Assembly (NCBI RefSeq): GCF_000420725.1
Contig: NZ_ATVM01000006.1
Coordinates: 1 to 64,000 of the forward strand
Direction: 5' to 3'
Source of the DNA: Marinococcus halotolerans DSM 16375
GTDB lineage: Bacteria; Bacillota; Bacilli; Bacillales; Marinococcaceae
DNA length: 64,000 bases
A model generated the notes under the pieces. It saw only the letters and a program-made list of their open reading frames with translations, was not told where the DNA came from and searched no databases. Both the position numbers and the translations under genes were made by a program. This document shows, one piece after another, positions 22,239 to 31,023 of the stretch; position 1 is the first letter of the stretch; each line of letters begins with the position of its first letter.

Positions 22239-23642
22239 TTGCACGAATGGGAAGAACAACTGCGCGCTCTTTTAAGTAATAAACGGGTGTTTACAGAGCT
22301 TGCCGACCGATACAGCTACAGCTTTGATGCTTCTTTTGGCGAGCATCTGCCGGAAGTGGTCGTACAGCCCAAAACGACAGAAGAAGTACAGACAATCATG
22401 AAAATTGCCAATCAGTTCGGCTTGGCCGTAACGCCCAGAGGGCAGGGCACCTGTCTGAGCGGAGGTCCGCTGCCGGTTAAGGGAGGAATACTGCTGGACA
22501 TGGCTCAATGGCCCCGGGAAATTAACGTTTTCGCTGATGACTTGATTGCAGTCGTCACGCCGAGTGTGCTGACAGCTGATATTCATGCAGCCGCTGAAAA
22601 TCACGGTTTAATGTACCCGCCTGATCCAAGCAGTGCCCACGTGTCAACGATTGGCGGGAATCTGGCCGAAAATTCCGGAGGGCCGAGAGGGCTGAAGTAC
22701 GGCGTGACCAAGGATTTTGTGATCGGTCTTGAAATTGTTACGCCCGAGGGTGACATTATGCATACAGGCGGGCGAACGATTAAAAATGTAACCGGTTACG
22801 ATTTAACAAAGCTGCTTGTCGGCTCCGAAGGGACGCTTGGCGTGATTACAAAAGCGACGCTCAAGCTGGTCCCAAAGCCTCCGGCCGTACAAACGATGAT
22901 GGCCGCTTTTACAGATATGGCAACAGCCGGGAAGGCTATCTCCAAAACGCTCACCTCAGGAGTGCTTCCGGCAAAAATGGAATTTATGGACCGGGCCTGT
23001 ATTGAAGCCGTCGAGCGGTACCGCCCGTCAGGTCTTCCCACCTCCTCGGAAGCACTGCTTTTGATCGAACTCGACGGGCATCCGGAGACAATTAAATTAG
23101 AAGCCGAACAGGTGAAACAAATTCTCGAGGAGCTGCAGGCAGATCCAATTATTACAGCGGAAAGCGACGAGGAAGCACAGAAGCTGTGGAGTGCAAGAAA
23201 GCTTGTGTCGCCGGCAATTGCGACGATTAAACCGACAAAAATTTCTGAAGATGCTACGGTGCCGAGAAGCCGGATTCCTGAAATGATGGATCGGCTGAAG
23301 CAAATCAAGGAGGAGTATCAGGTGGAGCTCGTCGTATTCGGGCATATCGGGGACGGCAATCTGCACCCGGATATTATGTGTGACCAGCGGGATGAAGAAG
23401 AAATGATCCGCGCTGAAAAAGCGGTCGCAGAAATCTTCCGGGCGGCCCTGGACCTTGGCGGGACGCTTTCCGGAGAACACGGCATCGGCACGATGAAAGC
23501 CCCCTTTATGGAACAGGAAATGGGAGAGGTGGGAGTATCGATGCTTAAGCGGATTAAAGAAGCCTGGGACCCCAACAACATTATGAATCCGGGGAAAATC
23601 TTCGCAGAAAAAGGGCAGAAGCTGGTGCTGCGTGATGGCTGA
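22239..23642 (+). CDS. glcD: Glycolate oxidase subunit GlcD / FAD-linked 2-hydroxyacid dehydrogenase
   Basis: This 467-residue protein has an N-terminal FAD-binding PCMH domain (TPRGQGTCLSGGPLPVKGG, then NLAENSGGPRGLKYGVT and GRTIKNVTGYDL). The FAD-oxidase C-terminal domain has FGHIGDGNLHPDI and LSGEHGIGTMK. It oxidises a 2-hydroxyacid such as glycolate or lactate, passing electrons to the GlcF iron-sulfur subunit and then to the membrane quinone pool. It starts at TTG with AAAGGAG 9 bases upstream. It overlaps glcF. GlcE is absent, as in B. subtilis, where two subunits are annotated. Confidence 0.88.
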   Translation: MHEWEEQLRALLSNKRVFTELADRYSYSFDASFGEHLPEVVVQPKTTEEVQTIMKIANQFGLAVTPRGQGTCLSGGPLPVKGGILLDMAQWPREINVFADDLIAVVTPSVLTADIHAAAENHGLMYPPDPSSAHVSTIGGNLAENSGGPRGLKYGVTKDFVIGLEIVTPEGDIMHTGGRTIKNVTGYDLTKLLVGSEGTLGVITKATLKLVPKPPAVQTMMAAFTDMATAGKAISKTLTSGVLPAKMEFMDRACIEAVERYRPSGLPTSSEALLLIELDGHPETIKLEAEQVKQILEELQADPIITAESDEEAQKLWSARKLVSPAIATIKPTKISEDATVPRSRIPEMMDRLKQIKEEYQVELVVFGHIGDGNLHPDIMCDQRDEEEMIRAEKAVAEIFRAALDLGGTLSGEHGIGTMKAPFMEQEMGEVGVSMLKRIKEAWDPNNIMNPGKIFAEKGQKLVLRDG

Positions 23643-24942
23643 TACACTTAAAGGCATGCTCCGCTACGATTTGACCTTTGACTGTGTGCAGTGCGGCTAC
23701 TGTCTTCCTGTTTGCCCGACCTATGAAACGATGGAGCGGGAGACGCACTCCCCGCGCGGCCGTATTAATTTAATAAAAATGGTAGCAGAGGGAAAAGCGT
23801 CAGTGGAGGATTTAAAACAGCCGATCGACAAATGCCTGGGATGCATGGCATGTACGACTGTATGCCCGACAGATGTACAGTATGGACAGCTGTTTGAAAG
23901 TGCAAAGCATGTAATTGATGAATACGAAGAAAAAACGTTCGTACAGCAAAAAACCGAGCACTTTTTGTTTCACTCATTCTTTCCTTCTGCGGCATGGATG
24001 CACCAGCTTGGAAATGCCACGTGGCTGTATCAGGTGAGCGGTCTGCAAAAAGCGGCCCGGGGGTTGAATTTAATGTCTGCGGCACCGCTTCACCTCGGTA
24101 AATTCGAGCAGGTGCTGCCCCCGGTCCCTTCCCCGAAAGAGAGGCATGCGAGGAAAAATCGCCTGCACCCGGCCGGGCCACCGAAAGCAGTAGTTGCTTT
24201 TTTCACCGGGTGTGTGATGGACAGTGTATTTTTCAGACAAAATGAGAAAACGATGGAACTGCTCCGGCTTTCCGGGGCAGAGGTGCAGCTGCCGAAAACG
24301 CAGACCTGCTGCGGAGCGCTGCATGCCCATGCAGGCAAAGAGCCTGAAGCTGTAGAGCTTGCCAAGCAAAATATACAGGCGTTTGAGGAGAAGCCGGTTG
24401 ACTATATCGTAAACAATGCCGGGGGGTGCGGAGCCCAGCTGCATAAATACGGAGAGCTGTTTGCCGGTGATCCGGAGTGGGAAGAGCGGGCAAAAGCTTT
24501 CTCCGACAGGGTTAGAGATATTACTGAAGTACTGGTGGAGCTTGACGGTCTGGAGTTTACCGAAAGAGTCGAGGAAACCTATACGTATCAGCCTTCCTGT
24601 CACATGACGAATGTGCAGAAGGTAAAAGAACCGCCGCTGCAGTTGATCCGCTCCGTGCCGGGGGTTACGCTTAAAGAACTCGACCGGCCTGATTTCTGCT
24701 GTGGCTCAGCGGGCATCTACAATATTACGCAGCATGAGGATGCGATGGATATTCTGGATGTGAAAATGAAAGACGTTAAACGGCAGTGCCCGGAAGGAAT
24801 TGTCACGACCAACCCGGGCTGCATGCTTCAAATGAAGCTGGGAGTGCAGCGGGAAGGTCTTGAAGAAGAAATTGATACGGTGCATATTGTGGATCTTTTG
24901 ATGAAAGCAAAGCCGGTAACTAAAAAGACGGTGAAGGCGTAA
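23635..24942 (+). CDS. glcF: Glycolate oxidase iron-sulfur subunit GlcF
   Basis: This protein of about 435 residues has two 4Fe-4S motifs near the N-terminus, CVQCGYCLPVCP and CLGCMACTTVCP. Two cysteine-rich CCG domains follow (CCGALHAH and CCGSAGIY), as in GlcF and the LutA/HdrB-like proteins. It carries electrons from GlcD. It overlaps the end of glcD by 8 bases, so translation is coupled. The ATG at 23635 or the GTG at 23632 could start it. Substrate naming (glycolate versus another 2-hydroxyacid) is by family only. Confidence 0.87.
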   Translation: MADTLKGMLRYDLTFDCVQCGYCLPVCPTYETMERETHSPRGRINLIKMVAEGKASVEDLKQPIDKCLGCMACTTVCPTDVQYGQLFESAKHVIDEYEEKTFVQQKTEHFLFHSFFPSAAWMHQLGNATWLYQVSGLQKAARGLNLMSAAPLHLGKFEQVLPPVPSPKERHARKNRLHPAGPPKAVVAFFTGCVMDSVFFRQNEKTMELLRLSGAEVQLPKTQTCCGALHAHAGKEPEAVELAKQNIQAFEEKPVDYIVNNAGGCGAQLHKYGELFAGDPEWEERAKAFSDRVRDITEVLVELDGLEFTERVEETYTYQPSCHMTNVQKVKEPPLQLIRSVPGVTLKELDRPDFCCGSAGIYNITQHEDAMDILDVKMKDVKRQCPEGIVTTNPGCMLQMKLGVQREGLEEEIDTVHIVDLLMKAKPVTKKTVKA

Positions 24943-25047
24943 AAGGAAAAAACAACAGGAGGGGGCTTTTGGTTTAGCGGCAGCCAAGAAGGGGGAAATG
25001 GTAACGAGTGTAAAAAGAAACGAGGCGTGAAGGGAGAAGGTAAAACC

Positions 25048-25608
25048 ATGGTGTTGATTGATACAATATTTGTGGTTGTTACCTTCTTCTGGATCGCCGA
25101 ATTTTTTTTATTCAGGCGGAAAGCCCCTTCAAAGGAACCGGAGTGTACTGAGCGCCGCTCATTCCGCTGGATACTTGCGGCCATCATTCTGTCGGTGGGG
25201 ACCGCGGTGGTATTTGGCGAGACTGGTTTTCTCAGTCTCTCATCAGTTTGGCTGCAGGCCGCCGGCCTTTGTCTGTACGGAGCCGGCATTGCCCTGCGGT
25301 ATTGGGGAATTCTCCATTTGCGGGACCAGTTCAGCAGAGACGTTTCTGTCAGAAACGGGGACCGCCTGGTAAGCAGCGGACCGTACCGTCGTTTGTGCCA
25401 TCCGCTGTATACCGCTTTATTTTTCATTGTACTTGGCTTTTGCTTATTCATGAATAGCCCCGGAGCAGCAGTCATAAGTACAGGAGTCATGGTGCCGGCG
25501 CTTCTTTACCGTATCCGCATTGAAGAAGAAATGCTGCGCCAGACGCACGGCGATACGTATCGTTTATGGTGCCGGCAGAGAAACCGGTTGATCCCATTTT
25601 TGTACTAA
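25048..25608 (+). CDS. Isoprenylcysteine carboxyl methyltransferase (ICMT) family membrane protein
   Basis: This 186-residue membrane protein has about five hydrophobic segments. It carries the ICMT/phospholipid methyltransferase-type C-terminal motif: SSGPYRRLCHPLYTALF, then RIRIEEEMLRQTHGDTYRLWCRQRNRLIPF, where the His and Glu residues bind S-adenosylmethionine. Bacteria have no isoprenylated proteins of the eukaryotic kind, so the real acceptor is a membrane lipid or a carboxylated isoprenoid. The ATG at 25048 follows GAAGG by 7 bases. It is 18 bp before a carotenoid enzyme gene, probably in one operon. Confidence 0.78.
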   Translation: MVLIDTIFVVVTFFWIAEFFLFRRKAPSKEPECTERRSFRWILAAIILSVGTAVVFGETGFLSLSSVWLQAAGLCLYGAGIALRYWGILHLRDQFSRDVSVRNGDRLVSSGPYRRLCHPLYTALFFIVLGFCLFMNSPGAAVISTGVMVPALLYRIRIEEEMLRQTHGDTYRLWCRQRNRLIPFLY

Positions 25609-25626
25609 TTCACGGAGGTGTGCTAT

Positions 25627-27129
25627 TTGAAGAAAAAAGCAATTGTCATCGGCGGAGGTCTTGGAGGCATGTCCGCAGCGATCCGGCTGCAGACGGATGG
25701 ATATGAGGTAACGTTACTGGAGAAAAATGAAAACCTTGGCGGGAAACTAAACCGCCGCAGCGGGAAAGGATTCACCTTTGACACCGGGCCGTCTATTCTG
25801 ACAATGCCATGGGTGCTTGAACAGCTGTTTCACAGCGCGAACCGTTACCTTGATGACTACATACAGGTAGAGCGGGTCGAGCCGCAGTGGAAGACATTTT
25901 TCGAGGACGGGACATCGCTGAATGTGACGAGTGATCTGCCCGGCATGATTGAAGAAGCAGCGAAAGTAACGGATCAGCCGAGCCGTAAAATTACGGAATT
26001 TTTATCCTATACCGAAGAAATGTATGAATTATGCATGAAAAGCTTTTATAAATACAGCATCGAAGATTTAAAGGATTTAAAAAGCCACCACACTTTGGGC
26101 GACTTAATGAAAATGGACCCGTTGAATACGGTGGCCAAAGCGACGCATAAACAGTTTGACAACAAATACCTCGAGCAGATGTTCAACTTTTTCATTATGT
26201 ATGTTGGCTCTAATCCATACGCAGCCCCGGCCATTTTAAACCAGCTCGTTTATGTGCAGCTTGGACTCGGTATTCATTATGTGAAGGGCGGTATGTATAA
26301 AATTGCCGAAGGCATGGAGCGCCTGATGCAGGAGCTCCGGGTTGATATTCATCTGAACAGTCCGGTCAGCCGGCTCCTGGTGGAAAACGACCGGGTGCAC
26401 GGTGTGGAAACAGAGGACGGAGAAACGTATGAGGCAGATGTGGTCGTGTCGAATCTTGAAGCAATCCCTGCCTATAACACGATTGCTCCTCCGGAAGCGA
26501 AAGCGAAAAAAGAATCCAAAAAACTAAGCAAAACGTTTATTCCCACTGTTTCCGGAGTTGTGCTGTTGCTTGGAGTGAATAAAAAATTCGACGGGCTGCA
26601 CCACCACAATTTCTTTTTCTCCGAGGATCCAGAGCTTGAGTTTAAGCAGGTATTCGAAGAAAAGGTTCCGGCCGATGACCCGACAGTGTATATCGGCATC
26701 TCCGCCCGTTCGGATGAAACGCAGGCGCCGGCGGGAAAAGACAACCTGTTCGTGCTGACGCATGTTCCTCCAATGGACGCCAAACAGAAAAAATCCTTTG
26801 ACTGGGACAAATACCGGGAGACAATTTTGAATAAATTAGAACGAAATGGCCTGGATGGCCTGCGGGAGTCAATCGAATTTGAATACCGCTTCACCCCGGA
26901 AGGCCTTGAAGAACTCTACGGCGCCAACGGAGGCTCGATTTACGGCGTAGCCTCTGACCAAAAAGTAAACGGCGGATTCAAAGTGCCGGCGAAAAGCAGA
27001 ATTTATGACAATCTGTATTTTGCCGGAGGCTCCACGCATCCCGGCGGCGGTGTACCAATGGTTACGCTGTCCGGCCAGCTGACAGCAGATCTGATTCAAA
27101 AACACGAGCAGGCAGAAGTAAAAAAATGA
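25627..27129 (+). CDS. Carotenoid desaturase/oxygenase (CrtN/CrtP family)
   Basis: This 500-residue flavoprotein opens KKKAIVIGGGLGGMSAAIRLQ (FAD Rossmann fold) and has the phytoene-desaturase stretch FTFDTGPSILTMPWV. It ends with FAGGSTHPGGGVPMVTLSGQL, the carotenoid-desaturase C-terminal signature. It belongs with the C30 diapophytoene enzymes: CrtN desaturates, and CrtP/CrtNb oxidises the terminal methyl. I cannot separate these with certainty, though the ending looks more like the CrtP/CrtNb side. TTG at 25627 is used because GGAGG lies 8 bases before. A squalene/phytoene synthase (crtM) is not in the window. Confidence 0.82.
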   Translation: MKKKAIVIGGGLGGMSAAIRLQTDGYEVTLLEKNENLGGKLNRRSGKGFTFDTGPSILTMPWVLEQLFHSANRYLDDYIQVERVEPQWKTFFEDGTSLNVTSDLPGMIEEAAKVTDQPSRKITEFLSYTEEMYELCMKSFYKYSIEDLKDLKSHHTLGDLMKMDPLNTVAKATHKQFDNKYLEQMFNFFIMYVGSNPYAAPAILNQLVYVQLGLGIHYVKGGMYKIAEGMERLMQELRVDIHLNSPVSRLLVENDRVHGVETEDGETYEADVVVSNLEAIPAYNTIAPPEAKAKKESKKLSKTFIPTVSGVVLLLGVNKKFDGLHHHNFFFSEDPELEFKQVFEEKVPADDPTVYIGISARSDETQAPAGKDNLFVLTHVPPMDAKQKKSFDWDKYRETILNKLERNGLDGLRESIEFEYRFTPEGLEELYGANGGSIYGVASDQKVNGGFKVPAKSRIYDNLYFAGGSTHPGGGVPMVTLSGQLTADLIQKHEQAEVKK

Positions 27130-27134
27130 CCCGT

Positions 27135-27166
27135 GAACCCTCCCCTGAACCAGGGAGGGTTTTTGT
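27135..27166 (+). terminator. Intrinsic terminator after the carotenoid gene
   Basis: AACCCTCCC (27136-27144) pairs with GGGAGGGTT (27153-27161), followed by TTT. Confidence 0.85.
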
Positions 27167-27301
27167 CTGTTCAAAACGAGGGGGGAACAAAGCAAAGGAG
27201 GCATAAGCCTTAGTTTTGTGATAATATAAATTAAGTATGAGATTCAACGAAAATAAAAGCGCATAGGCGGTAATTATACATAAAACGGGGGTTACATACC
27301 G

Positions 27302-28288
27302 ATGGTACAATCAAAAGCTTCAATTACAGCATTAGGATCCTTTGTTCCGGAAAAACGACTGACAAATGATGATCTGGAAAAAATGGTGGAAACAAACGAT
27401 GAGTGGATTACGTCCCGTACCGGCATCAAGGAACGCCGGATCACGGAAGAGGATGAGTTCACCAGCACGATCTGCGTGAAAGCAGCGGAGGAGCTGCAGC
27501 AGGTAAGCGGGAAGACGCTTGACGATGTGGATTTGATTATTGTGTGTACGCTGACACCGGACCACAAAACGCCGAGTGTCGCTTCTCTGGTACAGGCGAG
27601 TCTCGGCATTTCCGGAGCCGGTGCCTTTGATTTAAACGCTGCCTGTGCCGGTTTCTCCTACGGGCTGCATATGGCCGATGGCATGATCAGCTCTGGTCTT
27701 CACCGTAAAGTGCTGGTGATCGGTGCTGAAACACTGTCCAAAATCACGGATTATACGGACCGGGCAACATGTATTTTGTTCGGGGACGGGGCCGGAGCAG
27801 CTCTTGTGGAAGCGGATGAAAGCAATCCATCCTTTCTGGCTGCTCTCACAGACTCGGACGGCAAAAAAGGGGAATACCTGTATTGTACGGATTTGTCCAA
27901 TCAAATTGGCGGACAGGAAGTGGACCCGGACGGCTATGTCGTCCAGAACGGCCGGGAGGTTTACAAGTGGGCGGTTAAGACCGTGCCCCAGGGCATCGAT
28001 AAGCTTCTGAACGATGCGGGAGTGACGATTGAGGATATCGACTGGTTTGCCCCGCACAGCGCGAACATGAGAATGATCGAATCCATTTGCGAACGTACTG
28101 GTATTCCGGTGGAAAAGACGCTGACGAGCCTGGAGTATTACGGCAACACCTCGTCCGCTACGATTCCGCTGTCTCTCCGGGAAGCGCAGAAGGACGGACG
28201 GCTGAAAAACGGCGACCTCGTGCTTATTTACGGATTTGGTGGCGGTCTGGCACAGTCCGCGTTATTAGTACGCTGGCATGCAGAATAA
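27302..28288 (+). CDS. fabH: Beta-ketoacyl-ACP synthase III (FabHB-like)
   Basis: This 328-residue protein is a KAS III, which starts fatty acid synthesis by condensing an acyl-CoA with malonyl-ACP. The catalytic triad is C115 (AACAGFSYG), H252 (APHSANMRM) and N282 (YGNTSSA). Stretches such as NGREVYKWAVKTVP and IESICERTGIPVEKTLTS look like the second B. subtilis enzyme, FabHB (YhfB), rather than FabHA. It would use branched or short acyl-CoA primers. It stands alone with its own promoter region and terminator; a fabF partner is not adjacent. Confidence 0.9.
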   Translation: MVQSKASITALGSFVPEKRLTNDDLEKMVETNDEWITSRTGIKERRITEEDEFTSTICVKAAEELQQVSGKTLDDVDLIIVCTLTPDHKTPSVASLVQASLGISGAGAFDLNAACAGFSYGLHMADGMISSGLHRKVLVIGAETLSKITDYTDRATCILFGDGAGAALVEADESNPSFLAALTDSDGKKGEYLYCTDLSNQIGGQEVDPDGYVVQNGREVYKWAVKTVPQGIDKLLNDAGVTIEDIDWFAPHSANMRMIESICERTGIPVEKTLTSLEYYGNTSSATIPLSLREAQKDGRLKNGDLVLIYGFGGGLAQSALLVRWHAE

Positions 28289-28298
28289 TTGAACTGAA

Positions 28299-28328
28299 GG
28301 AGCTCCCGGGGCCGGGGGCTCTTTTTTT
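28299..28328 (+). terminator. Intrinsic terminator after fabH
   Basis: GAGCTCCCGG (28300-28309) pairs with CCGGGGGCTC (28312-28321) with one T-G pair, followed by seven T. Confidence 0.85.
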
Positions 28329-28410
28329 GATGAGCAGCGAAGGTTATGATTATAGTGCGGCGGGTATAGAGAGTACGTAATCAATTCAGAACAGCATTGG
28401 AGGAAATAGC

Positions 28411-29151
28411 ATGGCAGAGGTTGAAGGAAAAGTAGTTATACTTACCGGCGCTTCAAGTGGTATCGGTGAAGCAGCGGCTAAAGAATTAGCCGGCAAAGGG
28501 GCTAAAGTAGTGCTGGCTGCCCGCCGGGAGGAACGTCTTCAGCAGCTTCAAAAGGACATTGAACAGGACGGCGGCACGGCTGCCTATAAAGTAGTGGATG
28601 TCACCTCCCAGGAGCAGATGGACGAACTCGCCCAGTTTGCCAATGAAACGTACGGCCAAATTGACGTTATCGTAAACAATGCCGGGCTGATGCCGCTTTC
28701 GATGCTGCGGAACCGGCAGTTTGAAGACTGGAACCAGATGATCGATGTGAACATTAAAGGCGTACTTTATGGTATTGGCGCCGTTCTTCCCTATATGAGG
28801 GAAAGAAAAGAAGGGCACATTATTAACGTTTCCTCGGTAGCGGGCCATCAGGTGTCTCCGGGTGGCGCTGTCTACAGCGGCACGAAATACGCTGTGCGTG
28901 CTATTTCGGAGGGACTTCGTAAAGAGGAATCGCCGGAAAATAACATCCGCTCCACCATCATTTCACCAGGGGCTGTGGAATCGGAGCTTACCGAAACGAT
29001 ATCGGACAATCAGGTGAAAGCACGCGTAGATGAGCTGTATAAAAACGCCATCTCTTCAGATAGCATTGCACGCACCATTCGTTACGCGATTGAAGAACCG
29101 GCGGAAGTATCCGTTAATGAGATTGTCGTACGCCCGACCGCGCAAATGTAA
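28411..29151 (+). CDS. Short-chain dehydrogenase/reductase
   Basis: This 246-residue classical SDR has the cofactor motif GASSGIGEAAA, NNAGLMPLS, the catalytic Ser in INVSSVAGHQ and YSGTKYAVRAI with the Tyr-x-x-x-Lys pair. It ends with EIVVRPTAQM. It is an NAD(P)-dependent oxidoreductase of unknown substrate. It is a clear paralogue of the SDR at 43594-44334: both share NNAGLMPLS, DVNIKGVLYGI and VNEIVVRP. TTGGAGGAAA precedes the ATG. Confidence 0.87.
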   Translation: MAEVEGKVVILTGASSGIGEAAAKELAGKGAKVVLAARREERLQQLQKDIEQDGGTAAYKVVDVTSQEQMDELAQFANETYGQIDVIVNNAGLMPLSMLRNRQFEDWNQMIDVNIKGVLYGIGAVLPYMRERKEGHIINVSSVAGHQVSPGGAVYSGTKYAVRAISEGLRKEESPENNIRSTIISPGAVESELTETISDNQVKARVDELYKNAISSDSIARTIRYAIEEPAEVSVNEIVVRPTAQM

Positions 29152-29270
29152 AACCACGGCATCTGTCCACCTGGGCAGGTGCCATTGTCATTTATAGAGA
29201 CGTACCGAATTTCACCATTGAATCAGTGCGTTTCCGGGTAAAGAAACTCATAGAGTGAAGGAGGTTTTTG

Positions 29271-30170
29271 ATGGCAGAGCTATCATTTAAATATGTACAC
29301 GTAAACGGCATTCGTCTTCATATCGCCACTGCGGGACCAAAGGACGGGGAAATGATCATTCTGCTGCACGGCTTCCCGGAGTTTTGGCGGGCGTGGGAAA
29401 AGCAGATGCATAAACTGGCGGAGGAGGGATATTTTGTCGTGGCCCCTGATCAGAGGGGTTATCATTTGAGCGCCAAGCCCTCCGGCACAGCACCCTACAC
29501 GATGGACGCCCTCCGGGACGATATCATCGGGCTCATTTCTCACTTCAAAAGAGAAAAGGCTGTAATAGTGGGTCACGACTGGGGCGGGGCAGCGGGCTGG
29601 TATATGGCGCTTACCCGTCCTGAATACATTTCGCTGTTTATCCCTGTTAACATGCCGCATTTAACGGCTATGCCCAAGACGATGCTCACGCACCCATTGG
29701 ATCTGCTCAAGGGGTATTACATGGCGGCCTTCCAGCTTCCCGCTCTTCCGGATAAAGGAGCTTCCATGTTCCAATATGCTGCATTGAAGGCTCACCTGAC
29801 TGTGACAAGCTGCCCCGGAGCATTTTCAAAGCAGGAGCTGGACGGGTATCAGTTTGCCTGGTCCCAGCCCGGCAGCGTAACGGCCATGTTCAATTGGTTT
29901 CGGGCTATCCCATTCGGACCGGCAGAAGCGATGAGCACAGAAACCATCAATGTGCCCGTACGGATGATCTGGGGCATGCACGACTGGTTTTTGGGCACCG
30001 CTGCTGCTAAAGAAAGCCTGAAATACTGCAGCGATGGAGACGGGGTGTTTATTGAAGAAGCGACGCACTGGGTACATCATGAACAGCCAGAGCTTGTCAC
30101 GCAGTTCATTAAAAGCTTTATTCAGGAAAACCAACTAGGGGGCAATACGTATGCAGAGTATCAGCTTTGA
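29271..30170 (+). CDS. Alpha/beta hydrolase, epoxide-hydrolase-like (copy 1)
   Basis: This 299-residue protein has the epoxide hydrolase/haloalkane dehalogenase pattern. The oxyanion motif LLHGFPEFWRAW is followed by DQRGYHLSAKP, the nucleophile Asp in VGHDWGGAAGWY, and the base His in ATHWVHHEQPE. Such enzymes add water to epoxides or related substrates through an aspartyl ester. GAAGGAGG precedes the ATG at 29271. Its last 20 bases overlap the start of a second, similar gene, so the pair is translated together and looks like a tandem duplication. Confidence 0.85.
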   Translation: MAELSFKYVHVNGIRLHIATAGPKDGEMIILLHGFPEFWRAWEKQMHKLAEEGYFVVAPDQRGYHLSAKPSGTAPYTMDALRDDIIGLISHFKREKAVIVGHDWGGAAGWYMALTRPEYISLFIPVNMPHLTAMPKTMLTHPLDLLKGYYMAAFQLPALPDKGASMFQYAALKAHLTVTSCPGAFSKQELDGYQFAWSQPGSVTAMFNWFRAIPFGPAEAMSTETINVPVRMIWGMHDWFLGTAAAKESLKYCSDGDGVFIEEATHWVHHEQPELVTQFIKSFIQENQLGGNTYAEYQL

Positions 30171-31014
30171 GACAATAAAAGTAAACGGCGTTTCCTTACA
30201 CACGGCACTAGCTGGCCCGGAGGAGGGCCCGCTCGTCGTGCTTCTCCATGGCTTTCCGGAATTTTGGTATGAGTGGAGACATCTAATCGGGCCGCTTGCA
30301 GCACGCGGGTACCGGGTGGCGGCGCCGGATCAGCGCGGATACAATCAAAGCAGCAAGCCGCTTGAGATTGAAGCCTATGCCCTGGATGAGCTGCGTAACG
30401 ACGTGACAGGGCTTATCAAAGCGATGGGCAGGGAAAAAGCAGTGATCATCGGCCACGACTGGGGCGGGGCGGTAGGCTGGTATACGGCAGCATCAAGGCC
30501 GGAATATGTAGAAAAATTTATTGCTATCAATATCCCACATCTCCCGGCGATGCCGGCCAGTATGAAAAAAGATCCGACCCAGCTTTTGAGAAGCTCGTAC
30601 ATGCTGTTTTTTCAGCTTCCCAGGCTGCCGGAAAAACTGCTCGCCTATAATGACTTTGAAGAGTTTGCCAACGGTCTCGTGAAAACAAGCAGGCCGGGAA
30701 GCTTTACAGAAGAAGACCTGGAAAGATACAAAGAAGCATGGTCGCAGCCAAATGCGGTCACGACCATGATCAATTGGTACAGAGGGATGAGAAAAGGGCC
30801 GAAGGATATTGTGGAATCAAGCCATGTGACCCCGCCGGTACGGATCATATGGGGCGTGGGGGATGCCTTTCTATCGAAGGCCTCTGCCCGGACGAGCCTT
30901 GAATACTGCCGCTCCGGAGAATTGATTTTTGTATCCGATGCGACGCACTGGGTGGTTCATGAGCAGCCGGATATTGTGGAGCATTTGATTACGGAATTTA
31001 TAGAACAAACGTGA
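30151..31014 (+). CDS. Alpha/beta hydrolase, epoxide-hydrolase-like (copy 2)
   Basis: This 287-residue protein is a paralogue of the preceding gene with the same motifs: LLHGFPEFWYEWRH, DQRGYNQSSKP, the nucleophile Asp in IGHDWGGAVGWYTA, and the base His in ATHWVVHEQPD. It starts at an ATG 20 bases inside the upstream gene, with AGGGGG before it. Divergence in the cap region suggests a different or narrower substrate range, or a heteromer. It ends 9 bp from the end of the convergent ABC transporter genes. Confidence 0.85.
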   Translation: MQSISFETIKVNGVSLHTALAGPEEGPLVVLLHGFPEFWYEWRHLIGPLAARGYRVAAPDQRGYNQSSKPLEIEAYALDELRNDVTGLIKAMGREKAVIIGHDWGGAVGWYTAASRPEYVEKFIAINIPHLPAMPASMKKDPTQLLRSSYMLFFQLPRLPEKLLAYNDFEEFANGLVKTSRPGSFTEEDLERYKEAWSQPNAVTTMINWYRGMRKGPKDIVESSHVTPPVRIIWGVGDAFLSKASARTSLEYCRSGELIFVSDATHWVVHEQPDIVEHLITEFIEQT

Positions 31015-31023
31015 AACCGCCGC

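Noticed and set aside
29160-29195. Terminator after the SDR gene at 28411
   Set aside because: GGCATCTG/CAGGTGCC can pair, but there is no clear T run, so it is not listed as a feature.
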